DNA from: an uncultured Clostridia bacterium | Lineage (GTDB): Bacteria; Bacillota; Clostridia; Christensenellales; DTU072 | DNA length: 15,869 bases | Direction of reading: 5' to 3' | Assembly: GCA_934296355.1 (NCBI GenBank) | Contig: CAKRAY010000022.1 | Span: forward strand, 1 to 15,869 | In this document: piece by piece, positions 6,552-13,470 of the stretch | Numbering within the stretch: the stretch's first letter is position 1 | Layout: each line of letters opens with the position of its first letter | Position numbers and translations under genes: made by a program | Notes under the pieces: model-generated | Told to the model about the DNA's origin: nothing | Databases searched by the model: none | The model's input: only the letters and a program-made list of their open reading frames with translations

Positions 6552-9500
6552 ATGAGCCAATTCAAATCCACGTTTGATTACAAATTGATTTATGTGTTTC
6601 GTATTAACGATGACAATCATAAAGGATTGTTAAAAATCGGTGATGCAACGGTAAGTAGCAGCAAGTCATTATCGGAACTTGTTCCTAATTGTAAGGAATT
6701 GAATGTTGCGGCAAAAGGTAGAATAAATACATACACACAAACCGCCTGTATTTCATATGAACTTCTCCATACCGAGATAGCAACGTATACCGTTTTAGAT
6801 AATGGAATTGAAAAAGTAAAAGCATTTAGGGATAAGAAGGTTCATGACGTTCTTATCCGTTCCGGTATTGAAAGACACATTTTCAACATTGAAAATCAAG
6901 GGACAGAATGGTTCAAAACCGATTTGGCAACAGCAAAGAACGCAATTCAAGCGGTTAAGAAAGGGCAAGCCTCATTAAATCCTGACGATATTAGTGAGGA
7001 CAATTCTCCTATTATTTTCCGTCCGGAACAAAAAGAAGCTATAAAAGCTACAATAAAGCAATTTAAGATCGGTGACAGAATGCTTTGGAACGCAAAAATG
7101 CGTTTTGGCAAAACATTGTCCGCACTTGAAGTTGCAAAAGAAATGGGCTTTAAGAAAACCCTTATCTTTACGCATCGTCCGGTCGTAAGTGACGGCTGGT
7201 ATGAAGACTTCAAAAAGATTTTTAGAAATACAGATTATGTATTTGGCTCAAAAACGAAAGGTGAAACTATAGAAAACCTTGCCGATACAGACAAGCCGTT
7301 TGTATATTTCGCTTCAATGCAAGACTTGAGAGGCTCTTCGGCGGTCGGCGGCAAATTTGATAAGAATGAGTTTGTTTTCTTAATTGATTGGGATTATGTG
7401 GTCGTTGACGAAGCGCATGAAGGCACTCAAACGACGCTGGGGCAAAAGGTCTTTCAAGCTATTTTGGACAATACCGATAAAAAACCGAAGCTGCTTGAAC
7501 TGTCCGGCACCCCATTCAATCTTCTTTCTGACTTTAAGGAAAACGAAATCTATACTTGGGACTATATAATGGAACAACGTGCGAAGCACGATTGGCCGCT
7601 TAAACATTTTGGCGATTCCAACCCATACGAAGAATTGCCTCAACTTGAAATATTCACTTACGATTTGGATAAAACGCTTCCGGGATATATTGATGTGGCT
7701 GACGGAGCATTCAACTTTCGTGAGTTATTCAGAACATGGACGGGTGATATGAATAAAGATTTCAAACCTGTTCCCGAAAATGTAAATATTGGAGAGTTTG
7801 TTAACAAAGATGACGTTTGGGCGTTTCTTAATCTTTTGACAAAAGCGGACAGTGGCAATAACTATCCGTTTTCAACCGAGGAATACCGTTCTTATTACAG
7901 GCACACGTTGTGGATGGTTCCGGGTGTAAAAGAAGCAAAAACATTAAGTAGGCTGATGCAAACTCATCCGGTGTTTGGTTCCGGAGCATTCAGAATTGTA
8001 AATGTAGCCGGCGATGGCGATGAGGAACAAAATTTTAGTGACGCTTTGCAAGCAGTACGAGATGCCATCGGTCAAGATCCGGACGACCATTATTCTGTTA
8101 CGATTTCTTGCGGTAGACTTACAACAGGCGTTACTGTCCCTGAATGGACTGCGGTATTGATGCTTTCGGGAACATTCTCCACCTCTGCCGCCAACTATTT
8201 GCAAACAATTTTCCGCGTCCAAACTCCTGCTAATATTAACGGAAGAATGAAAGAACGTTGCTCTGTTTTCGACTTTGCTCCGGATAGAACATTGAAGATG
8301 GTCGCGGAAGCCGGACACCTTTCTTCGAAAGCTGGAAACACTTCAAACGATCGCATTATTATGGGCGAGTTCTTAAACTACTGTCCCGTTATTGCTATCG
8401 ACGGTTCGACAATGCAGCCGTATAATGTTGACGGACTTCTTCAACAGCTGAAGAAAGCATACACGGATAGAGTCGTTAAAAACGGTTTTGACGATAAACA
8501 CATCTACAATGATAATCTTTTGAAACTTGACGATATTGAGTTGCAAGATTTCGAAAACTTGAAAAAAATTGTCGGCACAAGCAAACAAACTGAAAAAGTC
8601 AAGGATATAGATATTAATAATCAAGGCTTTACCGATGAGGAATATGCTGAAATTGCTCGCATAGAGAAAAAGCCAAAGAAAGAACGCACTCCTGAAGAAT
8701 TGGCAAAGTTAGAGGAAATTAAAAAGAAGAAAGACAATGCACAAAAAGCAATGTCCATTTTGCGTGGCATTTCTATAAGAATACCGCTCCTTATTTACGG
8801 CGCGGAAGTTCCTGTTGATCAAGAAATCACTGTTGAAAACTTTGTTGACTTGATAGACGACTCTTCTTGGAATGAATTTATGCCAGGCGGCGTTACAAAG
8901 GATGTGTATCGCAAATTCGCCAAATATTATGAGCAAGATGTCTTTGTAGCAGCAGGCAGACAAATTCGAAACATGGCTCTGGCTGCAGACGAATTATCCC
9001 CACTCGAACGCGTTCAGAAAATTGCAGAACAGTTTACTATGTTCAAGAATCCCGACAAAGAAACCGTCCTTACCCCGTGGAGAGTCGTCAATATGCACAT
9101 GAGCGATTGCTTGGGTGGTTGGTGCTTCTATAACGAAGATTTTACCGAAACCTTGGACGAGCCCCGATTTGTCGACCACGGTGACGTAACAAAAGACACA
9201 TTTGCAAACATAGATGCAAGGATATTGGAAATTAATTCAAAAACAGGCTTGTATCCGCTTTATGTAACGTACAGCATTTTCCGTAAACGATTGGACAGCA
9301 TTCCTGTTGCCGAGCGTACACTGGAAAAGCAGTATGAGTTATGGATAAAAACCGTAGAAGAAAACGTATTTGTCATTTGCAAAACGCCTATGGCAAAGTC
9401 GATAACAAAACGTACACTCCTCGGTTACCGCAAGGGCAAAATCAATGCTCACGCATTCGATGATTTAATCAATCAACTTAAAGAAAAACCGCAACAATTC

Positions 9501-10580
9501 AAAGAGAAAGTGCTTCGCGGTAGCACTTGGAACAAAAAGGAGTCTGTTATGAAGTTTAATGCAGTAGTAGGTAATCCTCCCTATCAAGAGGTTGTCAATA
9601 GTACGGTAAACGATAAACCTTTGTATCATCTATTTATGGATGTGGGGTTTTGTTTATCTAAAAAAGCAAGTTTCATAACTCCTGCTCGCTTTTTGTTCAA
9701 TGCTGGAGCAACACCTACAAGTTGGAATGAAAAAATCTTATCTGATGAACATTTCAAAGTGGTTTATTATACGTCAAATAGCACCGATGTATTTCCTAAC
9801 GTCGATATAAAAGGCGGCGTTGCTATTACATATAGAGATTCGGAACAATCGTTTGGGAAAATCGGGACATACTGTTCTTTTGCCGAATTAAATAGTATAA
9901 GAAAAAAAGTATGGGCGATAAGCTCAATTAGCTTAATGACTATAATATTAAACAGAGGCCAATATCGATATTCCGATAAAGTCTACGTTGATCATCCAGA
10001 GGAAATGAAAAAAACTTCGGATAGAAGAATTTCCACTAGCGCATTTGAACGAATGCCAAAGCTTTTCACAATAGAAAAACCAGATGACAATAATGAATAT
10101 ATCCAAATGTATGGTAACTTTAACAATGCAAGAGTTTATCGCTGGTTTAGAAAAGATTACTTGGCACCTATTGAAAATCTATATAAGTATAAGGTAATGT
10201 TGCCGAAAGCAAATGGCTCTGGCGCAATCGGAGAAGTATTATCTACGCCGTTGATCGGCTCGCCGTTGATCGGCTCGCCGTTGGTCGGCTATACTGAAAC
10301 ATATATTTCTATTGGTAAAACTGATTCAGAGTCTGAAGCAAAAGCAATATTAAAATATGTAAAATCCAAATTTGCGAGAGTTCTGCTTGGTATATTAAAA
10401 GTTACACAAGATAACACAAAAAAGGTTTGGGAGTTCGTTCCTATTCAAGATTTCACCGACAAGTCTGACATCGATTGGTCAAAATCTGTTGCAGAAATCG
10501 ATCAGCAACTCTACAAAAAATACAACCTCGACGATTCCGAAATCGCCTTCATCGAGTCAATGATAAAACCTATGGAGTAA
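6552..10580 (+). CDS. GIY-YIG-like / SF2 helicase / Eco57I-type methyltransferase fusion
   Basis: Multidomain restriction-type protein, 1342 aa. (a) Residues 8-130 look like a GIY-YIG/T5orf172 nuclease: LIYVF (12-16), LLKIG (26-30), ELLHTE, and the closing GTEWF (117-121). (b) Residues 150-600 are an SF2 motor: NAKMRFGKT (180-188), DEAH (286-289), SGTP (318-321) and a type III Res-like motif VI, FRVQTP (Arg555). (c) A Lys/Glu-rich linker near 700-735 leads into an unassigned middle region. (d) Residues 1000-1342 are an Eco57I-like methyltransferase/TRD part with VVGNPPYQ (N1008-Y1011) and a C-terminus WEFVPIQDF...DIDWSKS. Motifs X and I are missing and lie in the preceding gene. The start at 6552 is chosen because AAGGGG (6537-6542) is 9 nt upstream; 6546 (ATGA overlap) is the alternative. 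Likely role: restriction of unmodified DNA, with the partner supplying methylation. Confidence 0.85.
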   Translation: MSQFKSTFDYKLIYVFRINDDNHKGLLKIGDATVSSSKSLSELVPNCKELNVAAKGRINTYTQTACISYELLHTEIATYTVLDNGIEKVKAFRDKKVHDVLIRSGIERHIFNIENQGTEWFKTDLATAKNAIQAVKKGQASLNPDDISEDNSPIIFRPEQKEAIKATIKQFKIGDRMLWNAKMRFGKTLSALEVAKEMGFKKTLIFTHRPVVSDGWYEDFKKIFRNTDYVFGSKTKGETIENLADTDKPFVYFASMQDLRGSSAVGGKFDKNEFVFLIDWDYVVVDEAHEGTQTTLGQKVFQAILDNTDKKPKLLELSGTPFNLLSDFKENEIYTWDYIMEQRAKHDWPLKHFGDSNPYEELPQLEIFTYDLDKTLPGYIDVADGAFNFRELFRTWTGDMNKDFKPVPENVNIGEFVNKDDVWAFLNLLTKADSGNNYPFSTEEYRSYYRHTLWMVPGVKEAKTLSRLMQTHPVFGSGAFRIVNVAGDGDEEQNFSDALQAVRDAIGQDPDDHYSVTISCGRLTTGVTVPEWTAVLMLSGTFSTSAANYLQTIFRVQTPANINGRMKERCSVFDFAPDRTLKMVAEAGHLSSKAGNTSNDRIIMGEFLNYCPVIAIDGSTMQPYNVDGLLQQLKKAYTDRVVKNGFDDKHIYNDNLLKLDDIELQDFENLKKIVGTSKQTEKVKDIDINNQGFTDEEYAEIARIEKKPKKERTPEELAKLEEIKKKKDNAQKAMSILRGISIRIPLLIYGAEVPVDQEITVENFVDLIDDSSWNEFMPGGVTKDVYRKFAKYYEQDVFVAAGRQIRNMALAADELSPLERVQKIAEQFTMFKNPDKETVLTPWRVVNMHMSDCLGGWCFYNEDFTETLDEPRFVDHGDVTKDTFANIDARILEINSKTGLYPLYVTYSIFRKRLDSIPVAERTLEKQYELWIKTVEENVFVICKTPMAKSITKRTLLGYRKGKINAHAFDDLINQLKEKPQQFKEKVLRGSTWNKKESVMKFNAVVGNPPYQEVVNSTVNDKPLYHLFMDVGFCLSKKASFITPARFLFNAGATPTSWNEKILSDEHFKVVYYTSNSTDVFPNVDIKGGVAITYRDSEQSFGKIGTYCSFAELNSIRKKVWAISSISLMTIILNRGQYRYSDKVYVDHPEEMKKTSDRRISTSAFERMPKLFTIEKPDDNNEYIQMYGNFNNARVYRWFRKDYLAPIENLYKYKVMLPKANGSGAIGEVLSTPLIGSPLIGSPLVGYTETYISIGKTDSESEAKAILKYVKSKFARVLLGILKVTQDNTKKVWEFVPIQDFTDKSDIDWSKSVAEIDQQLYKKYNLDDSEIAFIESMIKPME
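9536..9551 (+). promoter_or_regulatory. Internal Shine-Dalgarno plus in-frame ATG before the NPPY domain
   Basis: AAAGGAG (9536-9542) lies 6 nt before ATG 9549-9551, in frame with the fusion gene and directly before the FNAVVGNPPYQ motif. Initiation here would give a 343-aa methyltransferase/TRD protein (Met1000 onward) without nuclease or helicase. It is as strong as the sites used by the annotated starts in this operon. Use of it is not shown. Confidence 0.4.
10246..10290 (+). repeat. Three tandem 15-bp in-frame repeats in the TRD region
   Basis: Unit CGCCGTTGATCGGCT at 10246-10260 and 10261-10275, and with one change (A to G) at 10276-10290. In the protein it reads PLIGS-PLIGS-PLVG from residue 1233, inside the part expected to recognise DNA. 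Fifteen bp keeps the frame, so gain or loss of a unit would only alter spacing. The unit is richer in G+C than the surrounding gene. Confidence 0.95.
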
Positions 10581-10594
10581 ATAAAGTATTGCTT

Positions 10595-12799
10595 ATGTAT
10601 TATTCTGACAAACCTATCGAAAAAATTTCCGAAGATAAGCTTGATAGAAAGGGCTTTGCAAAAACGATAGCCACTACTTTGTTTGAGTTGAAACAAGCGG
10701 ATACTTTTACTGTTGGACTTTTAGGTAAATGGGGCGTCGGTAAGACATCTTTGGTTAATTTGATTCTATCTGAGTTTAATGCTATTGATGAGAGAAACAA
10801 AACCAACACAATTATATTAAAATTTGAGCCTTGGCACTTTACAGATACAACTCAGCTCATTAGCCAATTTTTAATCCAGTTAGCCTATGAGTTCAATGGC
10901 AAGAAAAAAGAGAAAATAAATGAAATTGGCGAAGCTTTAACAAGATATTCTGAGGCTTTTGAACTTGCAGAATGTATCCCAATACCTTATATAAATACAG
11001 TTAGCAAATTTGGAAAGTTTGCAATGAATTTCATTGGAAAAAAATTGCAAAAAAACAAAATTGATTCTAAAAACATTCTAAAGCAAAAAGAATACGTCGT
11101 TGATCTTTTAGGAAAACAAAAACAAAGAGTTTTAGTCATAATCGATGATATTGATAGGCTTAGTAACGAGCAAATACGGGAGGTTTTTCAACTCGTATCA
11201 TCTGTTGCAAAATTCCCTTATGTAACATATTTGCTTGTTTTCGATAAAGAAGTAGTAATAAAAGCGTTAGAAAAGGTTCAAGAAGGCGATGGCAATGATT
11301 ATTTAGAAAAAATAATACAAGTGCCCATTGAGATCCCTCCCATCAAGCAGAGCAAGTTGTTTGGGTTCCTATTCCAAGGGCTAACAGAATTAAGCAATTC
11401 TTTCCCTAATATTCCGGTTGTAACTGAACGATGGAACACAATATTTAATAATTGCATTTCACCGTTCATTACTACTATACGCGATGTAAATCGTTTGCTG
11501 AATTTGCTCCAGTATAAATTTTGCGGAATACCTTCAGATATTGACTTTTCAGATATGGTGGCCCTATCCGTTATTGAGCTGTTCCAACCCAAAATTTATA
11601 AATGGATAAAACAAAACAAAAATATTCTAGTTGGCGCAAATCCCGAAACGGCATGGCTATCGAACAAGGACTCTCCTGATGTCTATAAAACTAGATATTT
11701 TCAAGAATTCAATTCGTTGCTTAATGGCAATGAAAAAACCAGCTTGCAAAACGAACGCATAGAAGTAATTATGCAATGTGTAACGACATTGTTCCCTCCT
11801 TTTGCAAAAAAAACCGGTCATATCCTTACTCAAATTGATCGTAACGAATCAAGAAAGCATAACTATATCTACAATGAAAATAAGTTTGATAGATATTTTA
11901 GCGTGGATATAGATGACATTGCGATTAAAAGTTCTTTTGTTGAAAAAGCAATGTTTACTGATTCACGTTCTGAATTAAATCAATTGCTGTTGGATGCCAA
12001 TTCTAATGAAAGTATATATGAGATTTTGGAGGAGATGAAGGCAAGAACTTCTGATCTAAATTCCGATAGAGCAACTATTGTAGCAAGTTCATTGTTGGAT
12101 TGTTTATCTTTTATTAGCGACATGGACAAAAGGACACTATTCGGTTTTAGCTCGCATGAAAATGCTCTACATATTGCCTACGGACTTTTTGATAACATCT
12201 CTCGTGATGCTCGCCTTGAAGTCTTGAAAAACGTCATTTTTTGTATGACTGTTAACAACATAGATGGCATTGCTCATTTTATGAATATGATAGAATTGGC
12301 ATACGGCAGATTAGCAGCAAACGGACAAGAGCGGACGGGAATAAGCAAAATTTTAACTTTAGATGACCTTTTAGTTTTGGAGCAAGAATTTGTCAAACGG
12401 TGTGCCACTATTTTGCAACAAGACTCTCTTTTTTCTGCAAAATCATGGACTATGACGTATTATTTAATTAACGCTTATGACCACAATTTTACCGATGAAC
12501 TTATGAAGAAAGAATTATTAAAAGATGAGAATGTTGTTAAGTTTATTCGATATTTTATTGGACAATGGGAAGGCGATGGGATTAGTTACGAGATTAAACA
12601 ACCAATTGACTATTTGTCAAACGAACAAATATTGAAATCTATCAATAATTTGCTTCAGAACAAAATGCTTTTTTCTTTAGATGAAGACTATCAATATAGA
12701 GCCGGAGCCTTCTATATTGCGATGACCAATAAAGAAAGGATGAAAGAATATATACCACAAAAGGAGATTGCTCAACTATTATCTAAATGGAGTAGCTGA
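10595..12799 (+). CDS. KAP-family P-loop NTPase
   Basis: ATPase of 734 aa of the KAP group (STAND-related). Walker A is GLLGKWGVGKTS (41-52), followed by LKFEPWHFTD, the Pro-Trp motif typical of KAP proteins, and Walker B VIIDDIDRL (181-189). KAP NTPases often carry membrane helices between Walker A and B; here that stretch (about 100-175) is only mildly hydrophobic, so a soluble protein is more likely. The C-terminal 400 residues match nothing I recognise and may be the sensor or effector. It starts 14 nt after the restriction fusion, with no clear Shine-Dalgarno (GGAG at 10574-10577 is far off; TTG 10589 is an alternative start), which suggests coupled translation. KAP proteins include phage-exclusion factors such as PifA. 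An A8 run lies at 11806-11813. It is more A+T-rich than its neighbours. Confidence 0.85.
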   Translation: MYYSDKPIEKISEDKLDRKGFAKTIATTLFELKQADTFTVGLLGKWGVGKTSLVNLILSEFNAIDERNKTNTIILKFEPWHFTDTTQLISQFLIQLAYEFNGKKKEKINEIGEALTRYSEAFELAECIPIPYINTVSKFGKFAMNFIGKKLQKNKIDSKNILKQKEYVVDLLGKQKQRVLVIIDDIDRLSNEQIREVFQLVSSVAKFPYVTYLLVFDKEVVIKALEKVQEGDGNDYLEKIIQVPIEIPPIKQSKLFGFLFQGLTELSNSFPNIPVVTERWNTIFNNCISPFITTIRDVNRLLNLLQYKFCGIPSDIDFSDMVALSVIELFQPKIYKWIKQNKNILVGANPETAWLSNKDSPDVYKTRYFQEFNSLLNGNEKTSLQNERIEVIMQCVTTLFPPFAKKTGHILTQIDRNESRKHNYIYNENKFDRYFSVDIDDIAIKSSFVEKAMFTDSRSELNQLLLDANSNESIYEILEEMKARTSDLNSDRATIVASSLLDCLSFISDMDKRTLFGFSSHENALHIAYGLFDNISRDARLEVLKNVIFCMTVNNIDGIAHFMNMIELAYGRLAANGQERTGISKILTLDDLLVLEQEFVKRCATILQQDSLFSAKSWTMTYYLINAYDHNFTDELMKKELLKDENVVKFIRYFIGQWEGDGISYEIKQPIDYLSNEQILKSINNLLQNKMLFSLDEDYQYRAGAFYIAMTNKERMKEYIPQKEIAQLLSKWSS

Positions 12800-12809
12800 A
12801 TCAATTATA

Positions 12810-12841
12810 GCCGAGAGATTTTCTCTCGGCTTTTCGTTTGC
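12810..12841 (+). terminator. Strong intrinsic terminator ending the island operon
   Basis: GCCGAGAGA (12810-12818) pairs perfectly with TCTCTCGGC (12822-12830) around a 3-nt loop, then TTTTCGTTTG. It is 10 nt after the KAP stop and is the only clear terminator after the promoter at 5343. Confidence 0.9.
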
Positions 12842-12860
12842 TTTGATGTATTTTGTTGTT

Positions 12861-13049
12861 TTAGTTGTTGGGGATATAGATTTTATCGCCGACTTTGACG
12901 GCTTTATAGGTTACACCGCCAACGTTTTGTTGAAGATGTTCGGGTTTGCCGTCCGCATGAGCGCGCAAGATAAACTTGTCGGGTTCTTCTTCGGTCAGTT
13001 TGTCGATATTTACATCGATATACTTTTCCGTTTGCCATTTCGCCTTGTT
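12861..13049 (-). pseudogene. 3' remnant of an unidentified gene (62 codons, no start)
   Basis: Reading leftward from 13049 to the TAA at 12861-12863, one frame gives 62 protein-like residues, starting NKAKWQTEKYIDVNID and ending VKVGDKIYIPNN. It contains the stretch HADGKPEHLQQNVGGVTYKA. A stop (TAG, 13050-13052) directly precedes it and there is no ATG, GTG or plausible TTG start at its head, so it is the tail of a longer gene. Codon use is gcg/gac/ggc-rich like the flanking host genes, whereas the sequence beyond 13050 is sharply A+T-rich, so 13049/13050 looks like a breakpoint. I do not recognise the family. The overlapping open frame at 12904-13143 on the same strand gives an unlikely Arg-rich product and is rejected. 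Confidence 0.45.
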
Positions 13050-13148
13050 CTAAATAAAAAAATTGATAATCGAAATAATTTTTAGATTTTACTATCATTA
13101 TAAAAAGGTAGGGTAAATTAGGATTTCGAACTAAAATATACAAAGGGA

Positions 13149-13177
13149 TTGCATTTTTTGTATTTTTTTGTTATAGT
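13149..13177 (+). promoter_or_regulatory. Candidate promoter for a small RNA
   Basis: TTGCAT (13149-13154), a 17-bp spacer and TATAGT (13172-13177), followed by two hairpins and no ORF. It lies in an A/T-rich tract where chance matches are common. Confidence 0.35.
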
Positions 13178-13183
13178 AGAAAT

Positions 13184-13257
13184 AATAGTTGGAATTAGAA
13201 TCGTAAAAGTACGAAAAATCAATGTGATAGCCAAGGGCTAGAAGATTGATTTGTTTT
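13184..13257 (+). ncRNA. Candidate small structured RNA
   Basis: Downstream of the promoter-like element come two consecutive stem-loops. The first is TCGTA-AAAG-TACGA (13201-13214). The second is larger (13216-13252): outer stem AAATCAA/TTGATTT, a 5x5 internal loop (bases 13223-13227 and 13241-13245) with possible tandem G-A pairs, and inner stem TAGCC/GGCTA around AAG. GTTTT follows (13253-13257), which could end the transcript. No known RNA family is recognised. Confidence 0.25.
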
Positions 13258-13470
13258 CACGTAAAAATGTGGTTTTGTGCGCTTTACGGACTATTTTCAA
13301 TAAAGCACACACAATTATAATGTTTTTTGCTGCCTTGTGCACATATGTATGTGTAAAAAATAAATTGTGTTGCAGAGCATTTAGGCACCGACCTGCGGTT
13401 CGGTATTATATAATCTGAGAATCGACGTCCAGGCGTTTTCGGCGTAGGATTCTCGAATACGGAGGAGAAT
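13258..13470. other. Intergenic leader of the polysaccharide genes, with inverted repeats
   Basis: No ORF is supported. It holds GTGCGCTTTA/TAAAGCACAC (13277-13286, 13301-13310, one mismatch), ACACAATT/AATTGTGT (13309-13316, 13363-13370) enclosing CACATA-TG-TATGTG (13340-13353), and GAGAATC/GATTCTC (13417-13423, 13448-13454) just before the rmlA ribosome binding site. A perfect TATAAT is at 13409-13414 but no good -35 box sits 16-18 bp upstream, so the rmlA promoter may be weak or activator-dependent. Confidence 0.5.

Noticed and set aside
12768..13085. 105-codon forward frame overlapping the KAP end
   Set aside because: It starts inside the KAP gene, reads through the terminator and is the complement of the remnant on the other strand.
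13417..13432. GAATCGACGTCCA as a right att copy of the tRNA end GATTCGACGCCA
   Set aside because: Only short blocks match, with a substitution and an extra base, and no integrase is present. Too weak to call an attachment site.
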